In this document: piece after piece, positions 7,559 through 14,377 of the stretch
Position numbering within the stretch: the first letter of the stretch is position 1
Layout: the number at the start of each line of letters is the position of its first letter
DNA from: Clostridia bacterium
Lineage (GTDB): Bacteria; Bacillota; Clostridia; Christensenellales; CAG-138
Length of the DNA: 40,320 bases
Direction: 5' to 3'
Assembly: GCA_017395105.1 (NCBI GenBank)
Contig: JAFPWD010000003.1
Location: forward strand, 1-40,320
The notes under the pieces: generated by a model
The model's input: only the letters and a program-made list of their open reading frames with translations
Database searches by the model: none
What the model was told of the DNA's origin: nothing
Position numbers and translations under genes: made by a program

Positions 7559-8260
7559 TCATTGTGCTATAAAATAATAACCTTCTTCAAAAACAATCGG
7601 GTAGGGAAACAGCGCCTCAAGCTCCTCGCGATACGCCTCCGCCGCTTCAAGATCCTCGGGAAGTACGTTGATCAGTATGCAGTTTAAGCTCGTTTTTACA
7701 CCGATTCCGGCCACTTTAAACCCTTTTTCGAGCAAATGATCGAATATTTCCCCGCTCTTGCTTTCAAGCTCATTGTAGGAATAGGGCATATCCTCCTCAT
7801 AGAAGACCTTGTGCGAATATCCGCTAAATGCCTTTTCCACCAGCGCCCGTGCTTCATCGTCCGCGCAGCGCGCAAACGCAAAGTGCAGCATATTGTCATT
7901 GCCGATCCAGCATCCTCCGTACCAATCGGGACGATCCATTCCAATCGGGAGCTCATTTTCAACTGCCCTGTCAAATGCTTGAGAGGCTTTAATGGCATCG
8001 GTTTGAGCATTCATTATTGCATCAACTTCAGCATCGCTCAAGTTCGTCAAATCGAGCCGATCGTGCTCATCCGAAGGGTGATACCAAACTATTTCTGTTT
8101 TCTCGGGCTGCTGCACCTGCGGAGCTTCGGTCTGCGGAGCTTCGGTCTGCGGGGCTTCCGCCTGCGCGGTTCTTTCCCTGTTGACAATTGCCTTTGCGCC
8201 GAAAAAGCCTCCGACAACGAGCGCGGCGCATACGATAAGGGTAATAATGGGTTTCTTCAT
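7559..8260 (-). CDS. Membrane-anchored or secreted protein of unknown function
   Basis: This 233-residue protein has a basic start and one hydrophobic segment (about 5-26, ITLIVCAALVVGGFFGAKAI) without a lipobox Cys. It is probably an uncleaved anchor or signal peptide. A short linker with three APQTE-type repeats (about 35-52) follows. The rest is an acidic, probably globular domain rich in Glu and Tyr. I do not recognise the domain. It shares an operon-like arrangement with the Cys-rich ORFs upstream (20-base gap). AAGGAAC precedes the ATG and a terminator follows. Confidence 0.75.
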   Translation of the reverse strand: MKKPIITLIVCAALVVGGFFGAKAIVNRERTAQAEAPQTEAPQTEAPQVQQPEKTEIVWYHPSDEHDRLDLTNLSDAEVDAIMNAQTDAIKASQAFDRAVENELPIGMDRPDWYGGCWIGNDNMLHFAFARCADDEARALVEKAFSGYSHKVFYEEDMPYSYNELESKSGEIFDHLLEKGFKVAGIGVKTSLNCILINVLPEDLEAAEAYREELEALFPYPIVFEEGYYFIAQ

Positions 8261-8280
8261 GGCATTATTGTTCCTTTCCT

Positions 8281-8508
8281 TTAATCATGATCGTGCCCGC
8301 AAAACGGCGCGGCATCCGGCTGTTGTTCCGCTGGAAGGGGCATAAAGCCGCCGGTTCCGCTAAAGCTTCCTGTTCTTCCGCAGCGCAGGCATTTTGTTCC
8401 CGCAGGATTCAAATGATTCATATGTGATTCATATACGGTTGCCTTGCACAGAGTACAATACGAGCTATGCACGCTTGAGTTATGATTGCAGCGGCTGCAC
8501 AGCGGCAT
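8281..8508 (-). CDS. Cys/His-rich zinc-ribbon-like protein (C-terminal part of a frameshifted secreted protein?)
   Basis: This 75-residue ORF has four CxxC-type pairs or singles (CSRC, CTLC, CLRC, late FCGHDHD), suggesting one or two zinc-ribbon-like sites. It has no ribosome site: a TAA sits directly before its ATG. The upstream ORF 8480-8620 encodes a good signal peptide in another frame, ends within this ORF, and does have a ribosome site. Joining the two by a +1 shift within 8480-8508 gives a sensible protein of about 113 residues: signal peptide, short mature start ending VQP, then the Cys-rich domain. I therefore read it as the 3' part of one gene broken by a single-base change or sequencing error. 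Confidence 0.55.
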   Translation of the reverse strand: MPLCSRCNHNSSVHSSYCTLCKATVYESHMNHLNPAGTKCLRCGRTGSFSGTGGFMPLPAEQQPDAAPFCGHDHD

Positions 8509-8620
8509 TTACCGTAATCTCGCTATAAACGGCAGCAAACGATTTTACCGATGGCAGAACCAATATGCCAAGGATCAGGGCTGCCGAAGCAAGTGTGGAC
8601 AGAGCTCTTTTTAGTTTCAT
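8480..8620 (-). pseudogene. Signal-peptide part of the Cys-rich secreted protein (frameshifted)
   Basis: This 46-residue ORF starts MKLKRALSTLASAALILG and continues to a probable cleavage after SFAA, then a short mature stretch ending VQPLQS. GAGG precedes the ATG and a clear promoter lies at 8649-8677. It ends in a stop inside the Cys-rich ORF, which is in the +1 frame relative to it. Alone it would be only a leader, so it is more plausible as the 5' part of that gene. Confidence 0.55.
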
Positions 8621-8648
8621 AATTACCTCTAATTTAGAAGATGCTCTC

Positions 8649-8677
8649 AGTTTATCAGATTTTTACAGGAATATCAA
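8649..8677 (-). promoter_or_regulatory. Promoter TTGATA-N17-TAAACT
   Basis: Minus-strand TTGATA (8672-8677), a 17-base spacer and TAAACT (8649-8654) lie 28 bases before the ATG at 8620. It drives the Cys-rich ORFs and probably the 7559-8260 gene. Confidence 0.6.
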
Positions 8678-8799
8678 CTGTTTTTGCGCCATGGAATTAA
8701 TAATTCGATAACGACAGATAAACCGCGAAGGATTGCGGGTCAGAACAGCAGGCGCGAAGGTGCGGCATGCTCTGCGCGGGTTTGAAAATGGTTTGGGGG

Positions 8800-8828
8800 T
8801 TGACTGTTTAATGCGCTGCTGTTACAAT
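8800..8828 (+). promoter_or_regulatory. Promoter TTGACT-N17-TACAAT
   Basis: TTGACT (8800-8805), a 17-base spacer and TACAAT (8823-8828) lie 19 bases before the first chromate-transporter gene, giving a very short leader. Confidence 0.65.
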
Positions 8829-8847
8829 TGGCTTAAAGGGGGCGCGT

Positions 8848-9444
8848 ATGAAAAAGAGACACTTGCTCTTCGAGCTTTTTTGGACTTATTTCAAAATTGG
8901 ACTTTTCACCTTCGGCGGCGGCTACGCGATGATAGCCGTCATCGAAAATATCTGCGTGGAAAAGAAAAAATGGATAACGCACGACGATATGGCGGAGCTT
9001 ACGGTGCTTGCCGAAAGCACGCCCGGCCCGATAGCCGTGAACTGCGGAACCTACGTGGGCTACAAGCTGCGCGGCTTTTGGGGCGCATTCTTCGGCACGC
9101 TCGGCGTGGTGCTGCCATCGTTTATAATCATCTTTGCTCTTGCATCGGTTTTGGACAGGCTTATTGAAATAAAGGCGGTCGCAAGCGCATTTGCGGGCAT
9201 CCGCATCGCCGTTGGGCTTCTTATAATAAGCGCGGCAATAAATATGATAGGCAAGATGAAGAAAACCGCGTTTTCGGTTGCCGTGCTGATCGCTGCTTGT
9301 ATCCTTATGCTTGCGATAAATATTTTCTCGCTCAAAATTTCGGTGATCGTGCTTATGCTTGCGGCTGCTGCTGTGGGGCTTTTGCGCTTCGCTTTCACAA
9401 ATAAAAAAGCCGAACCTTCTGGCGGAAAGGAAGGCGGAAAATGA
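8848..9444 (+). CDS. Chromate-transporter family protein, subunit 1
   Basis: This 198-residue half-length ChrA (short-chain CHR) protein is a membrane protein of about five to six hydrophobic segments. The family motifs are present: FTFGGGYAMI (about 20-29), ESTPGPIAVN (about 54-63) and GTLGVVLPSF (about 83-92). Short-chain ChrA proteins occur as adjacent pairs that work together, and here the second subunit follows with a 4-base ATGA overlap. The true substrate in anaerobes is unclear; chromate or sulfate export is the family label. AAAGGGGG precedes the ATG. No chrB-like regulator is seen. Confidence 0.88.
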   Translation: MKKRHLLFELFWTYFKIGLFTFGGGYAMIAVIENICVEKKKWITHDDMAELTVLAESTPGPIAVNCGTYVGYKLRGFWGAFFGTLGVVLPSFIIIFALASVLDRLIEIKAVASAFAGIRIAVGLLIISAAINMIGKMKKTAFSVAVLIAACILMLAINIFSLKISVIVLMLAAAAVGLLRFAFTNKKAEPSGGKEGGK

Positions 9445-10034
9445 TATTTTTCGAGCTGTTTCTTGCTTTTTTTAAGGTCGGCTTCTTCGCTTTTGGGGGA
9501 GCGTACGCCGCGATTCCGATTATATGCGACGTGGTAATGCCCTACGGTTGGCTGACGGACGAGGCGCTATCAAGAATGATTGCCGTAAGCGAAAGCACGC
9601 CGGGTTCGATAATGGTAAATCTCGCCACCTACGTTGGCGCAAGCCAAGGTGGGCTTCTCGGCGCGGCGCTTGCCACCTTTGCCGTGGTGCTGCCCGCGTT
9701 TATAATAATCGTTCTGCTTATCTCGGTTCTCAAAAGATTCGCCGAAAACAGGCTTTTTAAGGCCGTGCTGTCGGCGCTCAAGCCCTGCGTTATCGGTGTT
9801 ATCCTCGCCGTTGGCGCGGTCATGGCGTATGAAAACCTGCTCGCGGAGGCAAACGGCAATTGTCTAACGGGCATCGGCGTTTTTGGCGCGGTTTTCGAGC
9901 CAGCCTCAATCGGCATCACCGCCGTGCTTGCAGCGGTTATGCTGATCTATAAAAAGGCCGCGAAGAAGCGCATATCTCCGATACTGTTGATAATCATTGC
10001 TGCGGGGCTTGGAATGCTCGTTTACGGCGTGTAG
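9441..10034 (+). CDS. Chromate-transporter family protein, subunit 2
   Basis: This 197-residue partner of the preceding protein shows the parallel motifs FAFGGAYAAIP (about 14-24), ESTPGSIMVNLATYVG (about 51-66) and FAVVLPAF (about 80-87), plus several hydrophobic segments. The overlapping start and stop (ATGA) indicate coupled translation and probably 1:1 stoichiometry. Both halves have intact motifs, so a functional heterodimer is likely. It is convergent with the spoIVFB-like gene. Confidence 0.88.
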   Translation: MIFFELFLAFFKVGFFAFGGAYAAIPIICDVVMPYGWLTDEALSRMIAVSESTPGSIMVNLATYVGASQGGLLGAALATFAVVLPAFIIIVLLISVLKRFAENRLFKAVLSALKPCVIGVILAVGAVMAYENLLAEANGNCLTGIGVFGAVFEPASIGITAVLAAVMLIYKKAAKKRISPILLIIIAAGLGMLVYGV

Positions 10035-10070
10035 CGCGGTAAGTATGCCTTCAGCATGATTGAATATTAC

Positions 10071-10120
10071 GAAATTCACTCGGAATTTCAACCACAACTA
10101 TTCATCATTCATTATTAACC
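10071..10120 (-). repeat. Dispersed 3'-end repeat, copy B (after the spoIVFB-like gene)
   Basis: On the minus strand it overlaps the end of the M50 gene (last residues NNE and the TGA lie in it) and continues ...GAATAGTTGTGGTTGAAATTCC with a short GAAATTC/GAATTTC hairpin. The tail is less T-rich than in other copies. Confidence 0.6.
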
Positions 10121-11010
10121 AAATCCTCCAGCCTCTCCCCGCTTCCGCCCCGCGCGGCGGCCTTCATAAGTGTGCCCTCGTCTATTACGGCAATGCTGCG
10201 CATTTCGTCGTCCACCGCGAAAACCATGCCGTAGCCGCCGCCCGAAACCGCCATAAGCGCCTCTCGAACGGTGCTTTTTTTATGCATCGCAACAGGATAA
10301 ACGCGCAGACCGCGCCCCGAGCGCAGGCTCGATTCGGCGGCAAGGCGGGCTCGTGCCTCGTTTACCGCAACAGCCTTTCTTTCACAAGCCGCGCTCAAAA
10401 CGATGAAAGCTCCCGTTATAAGAATCGAGGCCGCGCGAAAAAGCGCCATGCCCTCGGGCTTTTCGGCGAGTAAAAACGCTCCGACAGCGGCTATAAAAAT
10501 GCCGATAAGCATGCCTCCGATGCTGAGCGCGAGCGCCGCTCTGCGCCGATTTTTGCCGTTTGCCGCAGAGGAAACCGCCGCAAGCGCGAGCCTGCCGCCG
10601 TCCAGAGGGAGCACGGGCAGAAGGTTCACAAGGCCGAGCGCAAGATTGAAAAAAGCAAGCTCCGAAAGCGCCGAATTTTCAGCGCCGCCCGAGAAAAACG
10701 CCGCTCCCGCCGCCGCAAGGGAAAGCATGAGGCTCACGAGCGGCCCCGCCGCCGCGATCGCCGCCGCATCAGAGGGCGAATCGGGGCTTCTTCTGAGCCT
10801 TGCAATGCAGCCGAAGGGCTGAAGCTCTATCGAAGCGACCGAGAAGCCGAGCCTGTGCGCCATAAAGGAGTGCGAAAGCTCGTGCACGAGCAACGAGCCT
10901 CCCGCGATGAGCAGGGTGTCGAGCCTGTCGAAAACCACAGCAAGAGGAAAGAGAAGCAGCACGAAAACGGAGCAGCGAATTTCGAGCCTTCCGAAAACGG
11001 CAAGAGTCAT
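10105..11010 (-). CDS. spoIVFB: M50 site-2-type membrane metalloprotease, SpoIVFB-like
   Basis: This 301-residue intramembrane zinc protease has HELSH (His43, Glu44, His47) in its second hydrophobic segment and NLLPVLPLDGGRL, which carries the third ligand Asp. Several further hydrophobic stretches follow. The last 90 residues resemble a single CBS-like domain, as in SpoIVFB, which cleaves pro-sigma-K in the mother cell during sporulation. The gene lies directly after a SpoIVFA-like gene with a 4-base ATGA overlap, the arrangement known from sporulating Bacillota. No sigma-K gene is in the window. Assignment as SpoIVFB rests on this pairing and the CBS-like tail. Its stop codon lies inside repeat copy B. 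Confidence 0.8.
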   Translation of the reverse strand: MTLAVFGRLEIRCSVFVLLLFPLAVVFDRLDTLLIAGGSLLVHELSHSFMAHRLGFSVASIELQPFGCIARLRRSPDSPSDAAAIAAAGPLVSLMLSLAAAGAAFFSGGAENSALSELAFFNLALGLVNLLPVLPLDGGRLALAAVSSAANGKNRRRAALALSIGGMLIGIFIAAVGAFLLAEKPEGMALFRAASILITGAFIVLSAACERKAVAVNEARARLAAESSLRSGRGLRVYPVAMHKKSTVREALMAVSGGGYGMVFAVDDEMRSIAVIDEGTLMKAAARGGSGERLEDLVNNE

Positions 11011-11792
11011 CCCACCCTCGCCGCCGTGCCGAGAAATTCGAGCGGGTCAACGGGCGCGCCGTCCCTCGTTACCCTAAGGTAGAGTATCTCGCCCGCGAGC
11101 CTGCCGAGCGCCGTTCGCTGCAAAACGGGCTGGCCGCGCTCAACGAGTATCTCCCCAAGCCCCATATAGGTTATGTCCACGCCGTTTTTGCATGCAACCG
11201 TTACGCTTCCGCCGTGCTCGGCGGCGGGGTCGATGGAGCGCACAGTGCCCGAGAGCATGGAAAGCACCTCCGTGCCGGGCGTGGAAAACAGCCTTGCGGT
11301 GAAGCTGTCGTCCGTCAGCGCCTGCTCCGCCGAAAGCGGGGCGACGGGATGATCCGATGCTGCGAAAACGCTCAAAAGCCCCGGAAGCTGAACGAGCTTA
11401 AGCTTGCCGAGCCTCTCGTCCTCGCCTTCCTCGCCGCCGCTTGAGTCCATCGCGGATCTGAACACCGCGAGCGCTTCGCCCGTCATACCTGAATTCGAGG
11501 TTTTCAGCGCAAAAAGCAGCGAAAACGCGCATACGCAGGCAAGAAGCACCGCGAATTTGCCCGCCTGCGCCGCCGCAGAGGGTTCGCGATGCCTTGAAAA
11601 GCGCACCGTGCGAACGCCCGTGCTTCGCGCTTCCCGTTTTTCATCCTCTCGATGCATACGGCGCACTTCGGCGAATATGCCGCCCGCGCTTTTTTCGCCG
11701 CGCCCATCGCCCGCAGAGGCTCGGTGTTCGCCGCCTCTTTCCGAGATATAGCTTGAAAAGCTGCATTTTTGATTGTTGCTTCCGTTCTTCAT
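11007..11792 (-). CDS. spoIVFA: SpoIVFA-like protein with degenerate M23/LytM domain
   Basis: This protein of about 261 residues has a charged N-terminal region (about 1-70) and one membrane segment (about 80-100, KFAVLLACVCAFSLLFAL). The C-terminal part (about 170-255) resembles a LytM fold. The zinc ligands of active M23 peptidases are missing: LYLRV stands where the HxH motif would be, and there is no Asp in the EHGGSVTV strand. SpoIVFA is likewise a non-catalytic anchor or regulator of SpoIVFB. The ATG at 11792 is chosen because AAGGGAGAG precedes it. The gene overlaps spoIVFB by 4 bases. The alternative is any other inactive LytM anchor protein. Confidence 0.65.
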   Translation of the reverse strand: MKNGSNNQKCSFSSYISERGGEHRASAGDGRGEKSAGGIFAEVRRMHREDEKREARSTGVRTVRFSRHREPSAAAQAGKFAVLLACVCAFSLLFALKTSNSGMTGEALAVFRSAMDSSGGEEGEDERLGKLKLVQLPGLLSVFAASDHPVAPLSAEQALTDDSFTARLFSTPGTEVLSMLSGTVRSIDPAAEHGGSVTVACKNGVDITYMGLGEILVERGQPVLQRTALGRLAGEILYLRVTRDGAPVDPLEFLGTAARVG

Positions 11793-11843
11793 TTTTTGCA
11801 CTCTCCCTTGGGGTTTTCCTTTGATACTATTCTTCGGGGGCGC

Positions 11844-11878
11844 AAAAAATGCCGCGCATCGGCTGAGCAATGCACGGC
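11844..11878 (-). terminator. Terminator after the TM2 gene
   Basis: On the minus strand, GCCGTGCAT and ATGCGCGGC pair around a 10-base loop and TTTTTT follows. It separates the TM2 gene from the spoIVFA/B pair. Confidence 0.7.
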
Positions 11879-11908
11879 AAAAGGCTTTGGTTTTAGGTTG
11901 GGCACGGA

Positions 11909-12091
11909 TCAGATGAACTTGTCGGGCTCGATGACGTACTTATCGGTAAGAATCTTTATGAAATCGATCAGCGCAAGGATTGATCCGACACCGATGCACG
12001 AGGTAATGATTTTGATAATACCCTTTTTGGTCTCGCCCATAATAAAGTTGTGAACACCGATAGTGCCGAGGAAGAAGCAGACGACGGCCAT
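11909..12091 (-). CDS. TM2-domain protein
   Basis: This 60-residue protein consists of one TM2 domain. FFLGTIGVHNFIMGETKKG is the conserved first helix and loop, and a second hydrophobic helix ends near DFIKIL. TM2 proteins sit in the membrane as two-helix hairpins of unknown function. The in-frame codons before the ATG (GGHDKTT) look protein-like and are preceded by a stop. No ribosome site stands at the ATG, while GGAGGG lies about 24 bases further up. The start may therefore have been altered, or it may rely on coupling to the upstream hydrolase gene. Confidence 0.75.
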   Translation of the reverse strand: MAVVCFFLGTIGVHNFIMGETKKGIIKIITSCIGVGSILALIDFIKILTDKYVIEPDKFI

Positions 12092-12127
12092 AGTGGTCTT
12101 ATCATGACCGCCAAGATCGCCCTCCGC

Positions 12128-14140
12128 TTACGAAAACTCCCTGCCGTCGTAATCGCCGTAGCCCGCAGGGATGAACGCGCGAACCAGCTCAACGGTGCGG
12201 TCGGGCTTTTCCTCGTGCAGAAGATGCCCCGCATTGCGCATTACCGTGAACTCGCCGCGAGGAAGCGCGTTTGCGTATGCTTCGCCCTGCTCGAGGCTGT
12301 GCCATCTGTCTTTATCGCTTGAAATGACCATAACGGGCGTTTTGATCTCGCCGAGCGATGCCATGAGCTCCTTTTCGCCGAAGGAGGAAACCGTCAGCCT
12401 TATGGCGCGCCTGCTCTCGCCGTCGCTCGCGGGCTTGTAGTATTCATTGACCTCATGAGGGCCGATAACCGTGTGGTCGAAAAGGCATTCGCCGAGGAGC
12501 TTTTCAACGGTCTTAACGCGGAAAAGCCTGCTTGCGATGCCGCCGAAGAGTGCGCTCTCCATCATTCGAACGGGCAGGGGCATGCCGCCCGTTATGCCGC
12601 CGGGGGAGAGGGCAACTATGCTTATAACGCGCTCGGGGCAGCGCTTTGCAACCTCAAGCACATAACCTGCGCCCATCGAAAAACCCATCAGATGCGCGCG
12701 CTCGATGCCGAGCGCATCCATGAAGCTTATGAGGCTCTCGGCATGGCTCGCGGTGGAGTAATCGAAGTAATCGGGGCGGTCGGAACAGCCGTGCCCCATA
12801 AGGTCAACGGCGATAACGTGGTAGTTCATCGCCAGCTTATAGAAAACGCTTCGGAAGGTGAAGAGCGACTGCCCCGCCGTGTGTATGAGCAGCAGCGTTT
12901 CGCCCTTGCCGCTCTCGAGATAGTGCATGCTTGCGCTCTCGTGCTCGGTTTTGAGCGTGCGCACCGAGTTCTTGAGGCGCTCGGCTTCCTTCACGGCGGC
13001 TTCATGCGCCTTCTTTGCTTCGGCAAGCTTCGAGGCGGCTTCCGAATTGGACTTTTCAAGCGCCCTCACCTGCTCGTTTACGGCGCTTCTATCCGACCTT
13101 GCAAGCTCGAAGCTCTCGTTCGCCGCTTCAAAGAGGGGGGATAGATGCTCGAGCTCGCCGGCAAGCTTTTCATGCTCCGAAAGCTTATTCTTGGCAGCAT
13201 CCTCGGCGGCCTTATGCGCTTTTTCGGCGGAAGCAAGCTCCGTTTTGGCCTTTTCAAGCGCCGCCCTTGCATCAGCAAGCGCCTTTTCGGCTTCGGGCAG
13301 AGTGGGGGAGGGCTTTTGCTTTTCATCGGAAGCGGGGGTTTCATCGGCACTCTCCGCCTCGGGCTTGATCTCGGTTTTTTCTTCGGAGCTTTCTTCCGAT
13401 TTTTCCTCGTTTATCTCGGCTTTTTCGGCTTGGGGGGCCTCGGGAACCGACTCGGGCTTAGCTTCCTCTTTCGCTTCGGGCTTAGCTTCCGATTTTTTCT
13501 CGTTTGCCTCGGCTTCTTCGGCTTGGGGAGCCTCGGGAACCGACTCGGGCTTAGCATCCTCTTTCGTATCGAGCTTTTCTTCGGCCTTTTCGCTCTCGGA
13601 CTTGCCGTTCTCGCTCTTTTCCTCGGCGGGCGCTTCGCTCTTTTCACCGGCGGGGGCTTGAGCTTCCTCCGCTGCCTTTTTAAGCGCGGAAAGAACGCTC
13701 TGCGCCTCGGCTTCCGCCTTTTCGGATGCTGAAAAAGCTTCCTTGGCGGCGGAGAGCGCGGCAGCAAGCTTTGCTTCCTTTGCGTTCAGCTCGTCGAGCG
13801 CCTTCTTTGCCTTATCGAGCGAATCCTTCTTTTTGCCGTGCTCCGATTTGAGCTTATCATTCTCCTTCTTTTGCGCCTCAAATTCCTTATTCTGCGCTTC
13901 AAGCGCCTTCCTCGCATCCTCAAGCGCCTTCTTGGCTTCATCGGCATCGGCTTTTGCGAATCTCTCGTCCTCCTCAAGCGCAAGTGCGGCCTGCGCCGCC
14001 TTTTGCGCCGCCGCTCTCTCGCGGTTCATTGCGCGTATCTCGGCGCTGTCCGCAGGCAGCTCACCGGGCAGCAGTATGGTAACGAATTTGCCGATGCTCT
14101 CGGAATTCACAAATTTTTTCACTTCCAGGGAAAGGCTCAT
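12128..14140 (-). CDS. Coiled-coil protein fused to an alpha/beta hydrolase
   Basis: This 670-residue protein has no signal peptide. Residues 1-35 are a small N-terminal segment. About 36-165 are Ala/Lys/Glu-rich coiled coil. About 166-290 are acidic, low-complexity linker with a duplicated 31-residue unit (KPESVPEAPQAEEAEA type). About 290-400 are again coiled coil. About 403-665 are a full alpha/beta hydrolase: LLLIHTAGQ as oxyanion strand, nucleophile Ser488 in GFSMGAG, acid Asp near 610 (SSDKDRW) and His near 638 (NAGHLLHEE). The triad is intact, so an esterase or hydrolase activity is likely. The long coiled coil suggests oligomerisation or scaffolding. AAGGAGAAAAG precedes the ATG. Confidence 0.85.
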   Translation of the reverse strand: MSLSLEVKKFVNSESIGKFVTILLPGELPADSAEIRAMNRERAAAQKAAQAALALEEDERFAKADADEAKKALEDARKALEAQNKEFEAQKKENDKLKSEHGKKKDSLDKAKKALDELNAKEAKLAAALSAAKEAFSASEKAEAEAQSVLSALKKAAEEAQAPAGEKSEAPAEEKSENGKSESEKAEEKLDTKEDAKPESVPEAPQAEEAEANEKKSEAKPEAKEEAKPESVPEAPQAEKAEINEEKSEESSEEKTEIKPEAESADETPASDEKQKPSPTLPEAEKALADARAALEKAKTELASAEKAHKAAEDAAKNKLSEHEKLAGELEHLSPLFEAANESFELARSDRSAVNEQVRALEKSNSEAASKLAEAKKAHEAAVKEAERLKNSVRTLKTEHESASMHYLESGKGETLLLIHTAGQSLFTFRSVFYKLAMNYHVIAVDLMGHGCSDRPDYFDYSTASHAESLISFMDALGIERAHLMGFSMGAGYVLEVAKRCPERVISIVALSPGGITGGMPLPVRMMESALFGGIASRLFRVKTVEKLLGECLFDHTVIGPHEVNEYYKPASDGESRRAIRLTVSSFGEKELMASLGEIKTPVMVISSDKDRWHSLEQGEAYANALPRGEFTVMRNAGHLLHEEKPDRTVELVRAFIPAGYGDYDGREFS
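13397..13566 (-). repeat. 93-bp tandem duplication inside the linker of the hydrolase fusion
   Basis: The 47 bases at 13427-13473 recur at 13520-13566 with only two differences, and flanking bases (13397-13419 and 13490-13512) also match at the same 93-base offset. This encodes two 31-residue units of the acidic linker, indicating recent in-frame duplication. Confidence 0.8.
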
Positions 14141-14290
14141 CTTTTCTCCTTATATCCACGCCGCACTCGCGGCGCCGCAAGCTTTATAATATCGGCTTTG
14201 CCGCTGTTCCGATCGCAGCGAATATAGGCGAACGGAAAACAGCGCATACACTCTCAGCTTATCATTTTACACGAAAAATACGCGCCATGC

Positions 14291-14330
14291 AACCAAAAAA
14301 GACGGCTTTTTTAACAAAACCGCCATAATT
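14291..14330 (-). terminator. Possible terminator after the CCA-type gene
   Basis: On the minus strand, GGCGGTTTT and AAAAGCCGTC form a bulged stem followed by TTTTTT. The remaining intergenic bases 14141-14290 show nothing else clear. Confidence 0.4.
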
Positions 14331-14377
14331 GTAAAATATAATCGTTTTAAGAGCAGCCGTTCGCTCCGAGGCTTGCG

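Noticed and set aside
12455-13732. Long plus-strand frames opposite the coiled-coil hydrolase
   Set aside because: They mirror the low-complexity coding repeats of the minus-strand gene. No ribosome site or recognisable domain is present.
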